Part shown: positions 1-9,050 of the stretch, piece by piece | How positions within the stretch are numbered: the stretch's first letter is position 1 | Layout of the letters: each line of letters starts with the position of its first letter | DNA from: CAINVV01 sp036508555 | Lineage (GTDB): Bacteria > Bacteroidota > Bacteroidia > Bacteroidales > Prolixibacteraceae | Direction: 5' to 3' | NCBI GenBank assembly: GCA_036508555.1 | Contig: DATCHD010000035.1 | Coordinates: 81,279-145,278, forward strand | DNA: 64,000 bases | Translations under genes and position numbers: made by a program | Notes under the pieces: generated by a model | Told to the model about the DNA's origin: nothing | The model's input: the letters and a program-made list of their open reading frames with translations, nothing else | Database searches by the model: none

Positions 1-753
1 TCGGCCGTTATCACAGGATTACTGCTCGCCTTCAATCTGCCTTCAGGTATTCCGGTCTGGCTGGTCGTTGCAGGTTCGCTGGTCGCGATTGGAATCGCGA
101 AACTCTCCTTCGGCGGACTGGGTCAGAATCCTTTCAATCCGGCATTGGTGGGACGTGTATTTCTGCTGATTTCTTTCCCGGTTCAGATGACCACCTGGAG
201 TGCCAACATCACGACTACAGATACCTTCACCGGTGCAACGCCGCTGGGATTGCTGAAAGAAGGGTTGAGAAGTGGTAAATCCCTGACTCAGATTGCCTCA
301 GACAGTCAGATTCCAGGATATTTTGATATGTTCTGGGGAAACATGAGTGGTTCGCTGGGTGAAATCTCGGCCATTGCCATTCTGCTGGGCGGACTCTACC
401 TGCTCTGGAAAAAAATAATCACCTGGCATATCCCTGCAGCTGTGCTGGGTTCTATTTTCCTGTTTGAGGGAATCCTCTGGATTTTGGCTCCCGGACGCTT
501 CATGGATCCTGTCTTCCATCTGATTACAGGAGGGGCCATGCTTGGGGCCTTCTTCATGGCTACCGATCTGACCACTTCACCAATGACGCCCAAAGGCAAG
601 CTGATCTTTGGCGCCGGAATCGGCGTAATCACTATGTGCATCCGGAATTTCGGTGCCTATCCCGAAGGAATATCTTTTGCTATACTGATCATGAACGGAT
701 TCACGCCGTTGATCAACGCGACTGTCAAACCCAAAAGATTTGGAGGAAAATAA
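1..753 (+). CDS. rnfD: RnfD, membrane subunit of Rnf complex (5' end cut by window)
   Basis: Integral membrane subunit of the Rnf ferredoxin:NAD+ oxidoreductase, which couples electron transfer to Na+ or H+ export. The reading frame is open from base 1, so the N-terminus lies outside the window. Visible family marks are NPFNPALVGR near codon 40 and TFTGATPLG, whose Thr (codon at 238-240) corresponds to the residue that carries covalent FMN in RnfD/NqrB. Several hydrophobic segments follow, ending KPKRFGGK. It is followed 2 nt later by rnfG, in the usual order D-G-E-A. Identity is secure; the pumped ion cannot be read from this part. Confidence 0.95.
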   Translation, partial: SAVITGLLLAFNLPSGIPVWLVVAGSLVAIGIAKLSFGGLGQNPFNPALVGRVFLLISFPVQMTTWSANITTTDTFTGATPLGLLKEGLRSGKSLTQIASDSQIPGYFDMFWGNMSGSLGEISAIAILLGGLYLLWKKIITWHIPAAVLGSIFLFEGILWILAPGRFMDPVFHLITGGAMLGAFFMATDLTTSPMTPKGKLIFGAGIGVITMCIRNFGAYPEGISFAILIMNGFTPLINATVKPKRFGGK

Positions 754-755
754 TT

Positions 756-1397
756 ATGGCACAACCGGAATCCAATTTCAAAAATATGTTTTTGGCGCTT
801 TTCACTGTGACTTTCGTGGCGGCCGCCATTCTTGGGCTTGTTAACGAAAGGACCAAAGCGGCCATTGCCCGGGCGGATATTGAACAACAGAACCTGGCCA
901 TTGCGGCCATCCTTCCTCCCTTTACTTACCTGGGGAAAAGCTACAAATCCCTACCCAAAGACGAAAAAGATTCGTTGCAGTTTTTCCCAGCTTTCGGCAA
1001 AGACAGTGCACTGGTCGGAACTGCCGTCAAGACCTACTCGAAGAAGGGTTTCTCCGGATTGGTCACGATAATGGTTGGCTTCACAACAGAGGGGAATATT
1101 TCAGGTTTCAGGGTTTTGGAACACAAGGAGACGCCAGGTCTGGGGTCAAGAATGTACAACTGGTTCTCGGATAAGAATAAACCGAAACAGAATGTGATCG
1201 GCACGAATCCGGATAAAAGCAACTTCATGGTAATGAAAGACGGCGGATCATTTGATGCTATTACAGCTGCAACGATCTCATCCAGAGCCTTTCTGGAGTC
1301 CATCCGAAGGGCATACGACACCTGGAAATCCGAAAAAGCTTTAAACGCGCCCACTACCGTAAAGGCCGGACCCACAAAGAAAGGAGGCACATTATGA
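756..1397 (+). CDS. rnfG: RnfG, FMN-carrying subunit of Rnf complex
   Basis: A 213-residue subunit with one N-terminal membrane helix (about residues 8-28) and a periplasmic FMN-binding domain. The motif DAITAATISS near residue 170 matches the ApbE flavinylation signature, with Thr in AATISS as the FMN attachment site. The ATG at 756 is preferred over an in-frame ATG 120 nt upstream, because that would overlap the end of rnfD and the family begins near this point. A purine stretch (ggaggaaaa) sits just before it. It overlaps rnfE by 4 nt (ATGA), which suggests translational coupling. Confidence 0.95.
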   Translation: MAQPESNFKNMFLALFTVTFVAAAILGLVNERTKAAIARADIEQQNLAIAAILPPFTYLGKSYKSLPKDEKDSLQFFPAFGKDSALVGTAVKTYSKKGFSGLVTIMVGFTTEGNISGFRVLEHKETPGLGSRMYNWFSDKNKPKQNVIGTNPDKSNFMVMKDGGSFDAITAATISSRAFLESIRRAYDTWKSEKALNAPTTVKAGPTKKGGTL

Positions 1398-1978
1398 ACC
1401 GCATGCAGACATTTCTAAACGGGCTGATGAAGGAAAACCCGATTTTCGTGATCATGTTAGGGATGTGCCCGACCCTCGGCGTCTCCTCCAATGCTATCAA
1501 CGGCATCGGCATGGGACTTGCTACCACCTTTGTGCTGGTAATGTCGAACCTGATTGTCTCGCTGGTGGCAGGCTATATTCCTGATAAAGTGCGTATTCCA
1601 AGTTATGTAGTCATCATTGCCACCTTCGTCACGGTGGTTCAACTCACCATGCAGGCCTACCTGCCCTCTCTCTATGCTTCGCTGGGATTATTTATTCCGC
1701 TGATCGTCGTTAACTGCATCGTACTGGGTCGCGCGGAGGCCTTTGCCTGCAAAAATGGTGCCGTCCTCTCCATCCTCGACGGACTCGGAATGGGTTTCGG
1801 CTTTACCTTCGCCCTGACGCTGCTCGGCTCGATAAGGGAGTTTCTGGGTACAGGAAAAATCTTCGGACTGACACTTTACCCCGAGAATTATGGAAGCCTG
1901 CTCTTCGTACTGGCACCTGGCGCTTTCATTGCACTGGGATACCTGATCGCCATCATCAATAAAATCAAAAAAGCCTGA
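1394..1978 (+). CDS. rnfE: RnfE, membrane subunit of Rnf complex
   Basis: A 194-residue polytopic subunit of the RnfE/NqrD family with about six hydrophobic segments. The cysteines in GMCPTLG (about residue 25) and VNCIVLGR (about residue 108) are the conserved pair which, with the equivalent pair in RnfA, hold the intramembrane [2Fe-2S] cluster in this family. The start overlaps the rnfG stop. RnfA follows after 5 nt. Length and both motifs are normal. Confidence 0.95.
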   Translation: MNRMQTFLNGLMKENPIFVIMLGMCPTLGVSSNAINGIGMGLATTFVLVMSNLIVSLVAGYIPDKVRIPSYVVIIATFVTVVQLTMQAYLPSLYASLGLFIPLIVVNCIVLGRAEAFACKNGAVLSILDGLGMGFGFTFALTLLGSIREFLGTGKIFGLTLYPENYGSLLFVLAPGAFIALGYLIAIINKIKKA

Positions 1979-1983
1979 TTATC

Positions 1984-2556
1984 ATGCAATACCTTATCAT
2001 AATCATCTCCGCCATCCTTGTTAACAACATTGTTTTGGCACAGTTTCTGGGTATTTGTCCGTTTTTAGGCGTCTCCAAAAACAGTACGACCGCCATCGGA
2101 ATGGCCGCGGCGGTCGCGTTTGTGATGACCCTTTCCACAATTGTAACCTATTTGATTCAGTACTTCATTCTGGACCCACTGCATGTCGGCTACTTACAGA
2201 CTATTTCCTTCATTCTTGTGATCGCTGCGCTGGTACAACTGGTTGAAATCATCCTGAAAAAAGTGAGTCCGTCGCTCTACCAGGCACTCGGCGTTTACCT
2301 CCCGTTAATTACCACCAACTGTACCATTCTCGGAGTAGCCATCCTAACCATTACCAAGCAGTTCAACCTGATCGAGGGAGTGGTATTTGCCATTTCCACC
2401 GCCTGCGGATTCGGACTGGCGTTGCTGATTTTTGCTCACATCCGCGAACAAATGGAGCTTATGAATATCCCCGAAGGGTTAAAAGGTACCCCGATAGCCC
2501 TTATTACGGCCGGTATTCTCGCCATGGCATTTATGGGATTCTCGGGTATGGTATGA
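1984..2556 (+). CDS. rnfA: RnfA, membrane subunit of Rnf complex
   Basis: A 190-residue polytopic subunit homologous to RnfE and NqrE, with inverted topology relative to RnfE. It has the paired cysteine motifs LGICPFLGVSKN (about residue 25) and TTNCTILGVAIL (about residue 110). It is the last gene of the visible rnf operon; no hairpin terminator is evident after its TGA. Downstream sequence changes at once to an AT-rich repeat and a broken ATPase gene, so the operon's normal 3' neighbour may have been disturbed. Confidence 0.95.
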   Translation: MQYLIIIISAILVNNIVLAQFLGICPFLGVSKNSTTAIGMAAAVAFVMTLSTIVTYLIQYFILDPLHVGYLQTISFILVIAALVQLVEIILKKVSPSLYQALGVYLPLITTNCTILGVAILTITKQFNLIEGVVFAISTACGFGLALLIFAHIREQMELMNIPEGLKGTPIALITAGILAMAFMGFSGMV

Positions 2557-2600
2557 AAAATAATTATCCCAATAGCCTTCAAACTTTCTGAGACACAATC

Positions 2601-2702
2601 TTCTTTATCTCGCCAAATCATATATATTTTTCGCACTTTTGGCGAAATATAGATTTCTTTATCCTGCCAAATCATCTATATATTTTGTACATTTTGGCAA
2701 AA
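2601..2702. repeat. Two tandem copies of a 54-bp unit with inner inverted repeats
   Basis: Copy 1 starts at 2601 and copy 2 at 2655; both begin TTCTTTATC. Each contains an imperfect palindrome: CGCCAAA (2611) to TTTGGCG (2638-2644) in copy 1, and TGCCAAA (2665) to TTTGGCA (2693-2699) in copy 2. The arm change C to T is matched by a G to A change in the opposite arm, so the pairing is kept. The element abuts the 5' end of the ATPase remnant. It could be a protein-binding site or a small mobile-element end; its role is unknown. Confidence 0.75.
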
Positions 2703-3544
2703 CCTGAAACATGGATGCAGGCTTTTAAAATACTCACAAATTATCTTACACCTATCCTTAAAAAACAAAAAAAGGTTGTATTCTTTGATGAATTTCCATG
2801 GATAAACACCCCTCGTTCGGGCTTTCTTCAGGCATTTGAAAATTTCTGGAATACCTGGGCATCCCTTCAGAAAAACCTTGTAGTTGTCATTTGCGGCTCC
2901 GCTGCTTCCTGGATGATACAAAAAATAATCAACAACAGGGGGGATTACACAACAGGGTAACACGGAAAATCAGACTATTACCATTTACAGTCGGCGAAAC
3001 AGAAAAATTTCTAAAGAGCAGAAAAATAAAACTTGACAGATACCAGGTATTACAACTTTATATGGTGATGGGTGGTGTTCCCCAATATTTGAAAGAGATT
3101 GAAAAAGGAGAAAGCGCTACCCAGGCTATCGACAGAATTTGCTTTACAAAAGACGGTCTTTTACAGGATGAATTCGAGAACCTCTATCATTCGCTGTTTG
3201 ATAATGCCCGATACCACATGGAGGTGATCAGGGTTCTGTCCAGAAAAAAAGCGGGGCTTACAAGGGGTGAAATCATTGAAAATTGCAAGCTGTCTTCCGG
3301 TGGTGGTATCACACAATTATTGGAAGAGCTCACTGAATCCGGTTTTATTACTCCTTATATTCCGTTTAACAAAACCAGAAAAGACAGCGTCTATAAATTG
3401 ACTGACGAATATTCGCACTTCTATATAAAATTTATTGAAAACAGCCGGTCGGCAGGTCCCGGAACATGGATCAGACTTTCTACATTGGAAGTGTTTTCTT
3501 TTCAGTTTTACCTACCTTTGCCAAAAATCAGGCGGATATGTTAA
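2685..3544 (+). pseudogene. Remnant of an AAA+ ATPase (PF01637-type with DUF234-like C-terminus)
   Basis: The first frame (2685-2960) gives KKVVFFDEFPWINTPRSG, the Walker B region of this family. After a one-base shift, the second frame continues with GGLHNRVTRKIRLLPF and on to a C-terminal helical part ending near 3470. Adding one G to the G6 run near 2937-2942 joins the frames exactly as in intact relatives (NNRGGLHNR). About 90 N-terminal residues with the P-loop are missing, and the C-terminus is cut after GPGTWIRLS. No working ATPase can be made. The remnant lies between TTTTGGCAAA (2692-2701) and its exact inverse TTTGCCAAAA (3517-3526), which may mark its original borders. Its last bases overlap the yicC start. 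Confidence 0.85.
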
Positions 3545-4410
3545 AATCGATGACCGGTTACGGCAAGGCAGAGTGTGAACTCTCACAAAAGAAAGTCACC
3601 ATTGAGATTAAATCTCTGAACAGCAAGCAAATGGATCTCAATACGAGGATCTCGCTCCTCTTCAGAGACAAAGATCTGGAAATACGCCGGGAACTTTCTG
3701 ACAAGCTGATTCGTGGTAAGGTAGACTTCATTCTATATACCGAATCGCTTGGTGATGAATCAGCGACGAAAATCAATGCCGGTATTGTAAGGAGTTACTA
3801 CAAGCAGATGGAAGAGATCTCTGCCAGTCTGAATATCCAGTTAGACAACAACATTTTACAGACAATACTGACCCTGCCGGAAGTCGTGAAAAACGATAGG
3901 CAGGAACTAGACGAGCAGGAATGGAAAAACATCCTGGGTAAAATCTCGGAAGCGATCGTTTCGCTCGATCATTTCCGGATACAGGAAGGTGCCGTTCTGA
4001 AGCTGGATCTGGTCTCCAACATTCAGTCCATCACCTCTTTGCTTTCTGAAGTTGATCAATACGAAGAAGAACGGGTCACCCGCATCAAAGAGAAAATCTA
4101 CGAAGGGCTGAAAGATATCTCCATCGAACTGGTCAATGAAAACAGGCTGGAGCAGGAGATGATTTTTTACCTGGAAAAGATGGATGTCAATGAAGAAAAA
4201 GTCAGATTACTGAACCATTGCAACTATTTTCTTGAGACGCTCGAACTGGATGAACCCGTTGGCAAGAAGCTCGGATTCATCGCCCAGGAAATCGGTCGGG
4301 AGGTGAATACGCTTGGCTCCAAGGCAAATCATATGGAGATGCAGAAGCTGGTCATCCGGATGAAAGACTCACTCGAAAGAATCAAAGAACAGCTGCTCAA
4401 TATTTTATAA
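3538..4410 (+). CDS. yicC: YicC family endoribonuclease
   Basis: A 290-residue YicC/YloC protein; the family is a single-strand endoribonuclease linked to sRNA and mRNA turnover. The start at 3538 gives MLKSMTGYGKA, the near-invariant N-terminus. The C-terminal DUF1732 region, with its NTLGSKANHMEMQKLVIRMK signature, is complete. The frame is also open upstream to 3466, but that stretch belongs to the decayed ATPase. Gmk begins 14 nt downstream, the usual yicC-gmk pairing, which suggests one transcript with nadD. Confidence 0.93.
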   Translation: MLKSMTGYGKAECELSQKKVTIEIKSLNSKQMDLNTRISLLFRDKDLEIRRELSDKLIRGKVDFILYTESLGDESATKINAGIVRSYYKQMEEISASLNIQLDNNILQTILTLPEVVKNDRQELDEQEWKNILGKISEAIVSLDHFRIQEGAVLKLDLVSNIQSITSLLSEVDQYEEERVTRIKEKIYEGLKDISIELVNENRLEQEMIFYLEKMDVNEEKVRLLNHCNYFLETLELDEPVGKKLGFIAQEIGREVNTLGSKANHMEMQKLVIRMKDSLERIKEQLLNIL

Positions 4411-4424
4411 TCATATTGGAACGG

Positions 4425-4994
4425 ATGAAGGAAGGAAAAGTCATTATATTCTCAGCTCCCTCCGGCGCTGGTAAAACAACCATTGTCAGACACCTGCTTT
4501 CGAAAGATCACAACTACGGATTCTCTGTTTCCGCAACAAGCAGAAAACCAAGAGGTTCTGAAGTCGATGGAGTGGATTATTTTTTCCTGACAGTCGACGA
4601 ATTTAAGGCTAAGATTGCGAACGACGAGTTTTTAGAGTGGCAGGAAGTTTATCCGGACAATTTTTACGGATCGTTGAAGAGTGAGGTATCGAGAATTCTC
4701 GGCTACGGACAAAATATCCTGTTCGACGTCGATGTAGTTGGAGGCAGCAATATCAAGAAATATTTCGGAGAACGGGCGCTTGCATTTTTCATTCAGCCAC
4801 CCTCTCTGACGGAACTCGAGAAAAGACTCATTGCGAGATCCACTGAAGGTCCGGAGGTCATACGGAAAAGAATTGAAAAGGCCGCTAGGGAACTGACTTT
4901 TGCCTCGCAATTTGATGTCATTATTATCAACGATACCCTGGAACATGCACTTCAACAGGTAGATGAATGCATCAGCGAATTTCTTAACTCATGA
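4425..4994 (+). CDS. gmk: Guanylate kinase
   Basis: Converts GMP and ATP to GDP and ADP in the cytoplasm. The 189-residue protein has the P-loop SAPSGAGKTT near residue 9, the GMP-binding segment SRKPRGSEVDGVDYFF, and a normal length. The ATG at 4425 is preferred to an in-frame TTG at 4416, because the family starts with a few residues before the first beta strand (GKVIIFSAPSG). Its stop overlaps the nadD start (ATGA). Confidence 0.96.
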   Translation: MKEGKVIIFSAPSGAGKTTIVRHLLSKDHNYGFSVSATSRKPRGSEVDGVDYFFLTVDEFKAKIANDEFLEWQEVYPDNFYGSLKSEVSRILGYGQNILFDVDVVGGSNIKKYFGERALAFFIQPPSLTELEKRLIARSTEGPEVIRKRIEKAARELTFASQFDVIIINDTLEHALQQVDECISEFLNS

Positions 4995-5578
4995 AGATTG
5001 CCATTTACTCCGGATCGTTTAACCCCATTCACAACGGGCATCTTGCTGTAGCACGAGCAGCCCTGTCGGAAGGTTACGATGAAGTATGGATGGTGGTCTC
5101 ACCACAAAACCCGCATAAAAGTAAGGAGGAACTCTGGCCTTTTGAGGAGCGCATGAAAATGGTGAAACTTTGTCTTGCCAATGAAGAACATATCAAATTC
5201 AGTGATTGTGAAAATACCCTGCCACGCCCATCCTATACGATCAACACGCTGGAATACCTCAGGGAACAGCATCCGGAGCATCAGTTCAGTCTTCTGATCG
5301 GCGGCGACAACCTTCAGAAATTTCATCTTTGGAAAGATTATCAGAAAATAATTGATTCATTCGGGCTGATCGTTTATCCACGGGCTTCAGGGAAAGCCAT
5401 TCAATTTGAAAATCAGTCGGGTATCCATATCCTCAGCGCTCCGTTGCTGAATATAAGTTCCTCGGGAATAAAAAAACTATTGACTGAAAACCAGTCCATT
5501 CATGGTTTAGTATCCACGGAAGTGGAAAAATACCTTCTTCAAAAATTCAAAACCACTCGTTCGGAACCAAAATTTTAG
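4991..5578 (+). CDS. nadD: Nicotinate-nucleotide adenylyltransferase
   Basis: Adenylates nicotinate mononucleotide to deamido-NAD in NAD synthesis. The 195-residue protein opens with the nucleotidyltransferase signature GSFNPIHNGHLAV. It carries LIGGDNLQKFHLWKDY in the middle and ISSSGIKKLL near the C-terminus, the ISSTxIR-type motif. It overlaps gmk by 4 nt, and yicC-gmk-nadD is a recurrent Bacteroidota cluster. Confidence 0.96.
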   Translation: MKIAIYSGSFNPIHNGHLAVARAALSEGYDEVWMVVSPQNPHKSKEELWPFEERMKMVKLCLANEEHIKFSDCENTLPRPSYTINTLEYLREQHPEHQFSLLIGGDNLQKFHLWKDYQKIIDSFGLIVYPRASGKAIQFENQSGIHILSAPLLNISSSGIKKLLTENQSIHGLVSTEVEKYLLQKFKTTRSEPKF

Positions 5579-5636
5579 TGTAAATTGTGTTCGAATGCCG
5601 AACGATCTGAAGGCTTAATCCGGTTACTATTTGTCG

Positions 5637-8132
5637 ATGACTAATGCTAGTGGACATTATGCTGATGTGATTCTGCCCTTACCGCCGGCAGGGTGTTTCA
5701 CCTATCTTATTCCCGATGAATTATTAGGCAGGATTTCGCCCGGGATGAGAGTTGTCGTGCAATTTGGTGCCAGGAAATTCTATTCGGCACTGGTCAGAAG
5801 TGTCCATGACAACAAGCCGGAAACAATTCTGCCCAAGCTGGTAGAGAATGTTATCGATGAAAAACCCATTCTTTTTGAAAGCTGTTTCCTGCTGTGGGAA
5901 TGGATTTCAACCTATTATCATTGCTCTTTGGGCGAAGTGCTCAAGGCAGCGCTACCTTCCGGACTCAAACTCGAAAGTGAGACAAGCGTCACGCTAAATG
6001 AAGATTCATCCGATAATACTGATGTCTCTCTCTCACCAAAAGAGATTCTCCTGCTTGGCATCATCAAAGAGAAAAAAAGCACAACAGTATTCGAATTAAA
6101 CAATACTGCGCTGAAAAAAGGAACCCTTCCTGTCTTGAAGGAACTTCTCAGGAAGAGGCTGATTTGTGTTGACGAAGAGATGAGGGAAAGTTACAAAGTC
6201 AGGACAGAAACCTGCGTTAGACTTGGTTCAGCGATTGTTTCAGAAGAGAAATTGTTACGAACACTGGATCTGCTGGTTAAAATCCCCAAACAGCGTGAGA
6301 TGGTGCACCTTTTTCTTCAGGAAAATGAAGCCATCCCGGATCTCAAAACAAAAGCATATCCCAAAAAGGCTTTGCTCATGAAAAGCGGTGCAACTATAAG
6401 TGTTTTCAATGCACTGGTAAAGAAGGAGATATTTGCTGTTTATGAACAGGTAACAGACCGGCTGGATTCGGTGGAAGGATCAACCCGGGCTCTTCATCCT
6501 CTTTATCCTGCCCAGCAGGAAGCGTACAATCAGATTGAGATTTCATTTACAAAGACGCCCGTAACCTTGCTTCACGGCGTTACTTCAAGCGGAAAGACAG
6601 AGATATACATCCATCTGATAGAGAAGACACTCCAGGAAGGGAAGCAGGTTTTATATCTCCTGCCCGAAATTGGATTGGCGACTCAAATGATTGGCCGGCT
6701 CATTGAGGTGTTCGGGAAGCAGACTGGCGTCTATCACTCCAAATTCAATGATTCCGAGCGAGTAGAGATCTGGAACAAAGTCCTTAATTTTCAGACTGGT
6801 AGCCAGGATCAATCCCATCAGCTGGTAGTGGGCACACGCTCGGCTATTTTTCTTCCCTTCTCCGCGCTGGGTCTGATCATTGTAGATGAAGAACACGAAA
6901 ACAGTTACAAGCAATTCGATCCTGCCCCCAGGTACCATGCCCGTGACAGCGCCGTTGTGCTGGGTACGATGCTCAAAATACCGGTTCTGCTGGGCACAGC
7001 AACGCCTGCTGTTGAGACGTATTATAATGCAAAGTCCGGAAGGTACGGTCTCGTGGAATTGACCGAAAGATATGGGCAGATCGAACTTCCGCAAATTATT
7101 ACTGCAGATCTGAAACGCGCCTACCAGCGAAAAGCGATGCGTTCGTACCTGACCCCTGAACTTTTTGACGAAATAACCTCCGCGCTGGGAAAAAAGGAAC
7201 AGGTCATTCTCTTTCAGAACCGACGGGGCTTCTCCCCTTTTATTGAGTGCAAAAACTGTGGCTGGATCCCCAAATGTTCCAATTGCGACGTTAGCCTGAC
7301 CTACCACAAAAATGTCAGACGGCTGGTCTGTCACTACTGCGGCTATTCCATCCACTATCCTTCCGTTTGCGGATCCTGCAAATCAGCCGATATAGATAAC
7401 AAAGGATTCGGTACCGAGAAAGTCGAGGAAGAACTCTCTGTGCTTTTTCCGGATGCCGTCATCGAAAGGCTCGATCTGGATGCCACCAGGACGAAAAAAG
7501 GTTTTCAGAATATTCTTCAACGCTTCGACCGTGGTGATACCGACATCCTGGTAGGTACTCAGATGATTACAAAAGGACTTGATTTTGAACACGTTAGCGT
7601 TGTTGGCATTCTCAATGCGGATAACCTGCTCAACTTTCCCGATTTCAGGTCGCACGAAAGAAGTTACCAGCTGATGGCCCAGGTTAGCGGAAGGGCCGGG
7701 AGAAGACACAAACAGGGAAAAGTGATCATTCAGACTACTGATCCTGAACATTTCATCATTGGCAAGGTAGTAGCCAATGATTATGAAGGAATGTACAACC
7801 AACAAATTGCAGAACGGAAGGATTTCAAGTATCCTCCGTTTTACAGAATGATCCGCATCACCCTTAGGCACAGGGATCTTGCCGAACTGGATCGAATTGC
7901 CGCAGAGAGTGCAGAAGCGTTGAGAACCAGATTTGGTAACAGGCTTCTGGGTCCTGAATTTCCCGCTGTTAGCCGGATCAAACTGATGTACTTAAAACAG
8001 ATGTGGCTCAAATTAGAACGTGAAATTTCTGTCACTTCTGCCAAACGCCAGATGCAGCAGATGCTGGAAAGCGTTAAGGCACGGGACAAAAACAAAACTG
8101 TACAGATAATTGTCGATGTAGATCCGATGTAG
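5637..8132 (+). CDS. priA: Primosomal replication protein N' (PriA helicase)
   Basis: A 3'-to-5' DNA helicase that reloads the replisome at stalled forks. The 831-residue protein has an N-terminal 3'BD region, Walker A HGVTSSGKTE (about residue 315), the DEEH box (about 414) and GTATP. Eight zinc-binding cysteines lie in CKNCGWIPKCSNCDVS and CHYCGYSIHYPSVCGSC (about 536-582), followed by helicase motifs including GTQMITKGLDF and QVSGRAGR. The ATG at 5637 is used; an in-frame TTG lies 6 nt upstream. It stands 58 nt after nadD. Confidence 0.96.
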   Translation: MTNASGHYADVILPLPPAGCFTYLIPDELLGRISPGMRVVVQFGARKFYSALVRSVHDNKPETILPKLVENVIDEKPILFESCFLLWEWISTYYHCSLGEVLKAALPSGLKLESETSVTLNEDSSDNTDVSLSPKEILLLGIIKEKKSTTVFELNNTALKKGTLPVLKELLRKRLICVDEEMRESYKVRTETCVRLGSAIVSEEKLLRTLDLLVKIPKQREMVHLFLQENEAIPDLKTKAYPKKALLMKSGATISVFNALVKKEIFAVYEQVTDRLDSVEGSTRALHPLYPAQQEAYNQIEISFTKTPVTLLHGVTSSGKTEIYIHLIEKTLQEGKQVLYLLPEIGLATQMIGRLIEVFGKQTGVYHSKFNDSERVEIWNKVLNFQTGSQDQSHQLVVGTRSAIFLPFSALGLIIVDEEHENSYKQFDPAPRYHARDSAVVLGTMLKIPVLLGTATPAVETYYNAKSGRYGLVELTERYGQIELPQIITADLKRAYQRKAMRSYLTPELFDEITSALGKKEQVILFQNRRGFSPFIECKNCGWIPKCSNCDVSLTYHKNVRRLVCHYCGYSIHYPSVCGSCKSADIDNKGFGTEKVEEELSVLFPDAVIERLDLDATRTKKGFQNILQRFDRGDTDILVGTQMITKGLDFEHVSVVGILNADNLLNFPDFRSHERSYQLMAQVSGRAGRRHKQGKVIIQTTDPEHFIIGKVVANDYEGMYNQQIAERKDFKYPPFYRMIRITLRHRDLAELDRIAAESAEALRTRFGNRLLGPEFPAVSRIKLMYLKQMWLKLEREISVTSAKRQMQQMLESVKARDKNKTVQIIVDVDPM

Positions 8133-8200
8133 TTAACATCTTTTATGTCAAACCCACCATCAATTTTTCACTCCCCCGGTTCTCGTTGCGACTAAAATAC

Positions 8201-8208
8201 TAACTTTG
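8201..8208 (+). promoter_or_regulatory. Possible -7 promoter box for parA
   Basis: TAACTTTG matches the Bacteroidota -7 consensus TAnnTTTG and lies 23 nt before the parA ATG. No well-spaced -33 TTTG box is visible, so support is limited to the single motif and its place in an otherwise empty gap. Confidence 0.35.
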
Positions 8209-8231
8209 AAGCCGACTTAATAAAAATATTC

Positions 8232-9026
8232 ATGGGAAAAGTTATTGCAATCGCAAACCAAAAAGGTGGTGTAGGAAAGACGACTACAGCCATTAATCTG
8301 GCTGCGAGTTTAGCAGTTCTGGAATTTAAGGTCCTCCTCATTGATGCCGATCCTCAAGCCAATGCAACCTCAGGAGTAGGCGTCGATGTAAGGAATGTTA
8401 AGACAAGTATATACGAGTGTGTTGTGGATGACGTTGACCCCAGGAATATCATTTTAAATACTAATACCCCCGGTTTTGATCTGATCCCTTCTCACATCGA
8501 TTTAGTGGGCGCGGAGATAGAGATGCTGAACATGCCGAACCGCGAAAAAGTGCTGAAATCGGTCATTGAAAAGATCAGAAATGACTACGATTTCATTTTC
8601 ATTGACTGTTCTCCTTCCCTTGGATTGATTACCGTTAACGCTTTAACGGCTTCCGATTCTGTTATCATTCCGGTTCAATGTGAGTATTTTGCCCTCGAAG
8701 GATTGGGAAAACTGCTGAATACCATTAAAATTATCCAGGGCAGGTTGAATCCGGATTTACAGATAGAAGGATTTCTGCTGACCATGTTCGACTCCAGGTT
8801 GAATCTCTCTAACCAGGTTCACGATGAGGTCAGGAAACATTTCCAAAGCATGGTATTTGAAACCCTGATTACCAGGAATATTCGCTTATCTGAAGCTCCG
8901 AGTTACGGTGTTCCGGTGGTTTCCTATGATATTGGTTCCAAAGGTGCCCAGAGTTATCTGAACCTGGCCCGCGAATTGCTGCAGAAAAACAAGATGACCA
9001 AAATGGACCATAAAGAAATTGTTTGA
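8232..9026 (+). CDS. parA: Chromosome partitioning ATPase ParA (Soj)
   Basis: A Walker-type cytoskeletal ATPase that positions ParB-bound origin regions. The 264-residue protein has the deviant Walker A motif KGGVGKTTTAINLA near residue 11, DADPQANAT (Walker A'), and the Walker B region FIFIDCSPSLGLITVNAL. The length and short N-terminus are of chromosomal Soj type rather than plasmid type, with no HTH extension. It sits 24 nt before parB in a standard parAB operon. No 16-bp parS palindrome (TGTTCCACGTGAAACA type) was noticed. Confidence 0.95.
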   Translation: MGKVIAIANQKGGVGKTTTAINLAASLAVLEFKVLLIDADPQANATSGVGVDVRNVKTSIYECVVDDVDPRNIILNTNTPGFDLIPSHIDLVGAEIEMLNMPNREKVLKSVIEKIRNDYDFIFIDCSPSLGLITVNALTASDSVIIPVQCEYFALEGLGKLLNTIKIIQGRLNPDLQIEGFLLTMFDSRLNLSNQVHDEVRKHFQSMVFETLITRNIRLSEAPSYGVPVVSYDIGSKGAQSYLNLARELLQKNKMTKMDHKEIV

Positions 9027-9050
9027 CAATAAAAGAATTTTGAACGTATT

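Noticed and set aside
2685..3544. ATPase region as a defence or anti-phage system
   Set aside because: The P-loop and C-terminus are missing and there is a frameshift; no partner effector gene is present.
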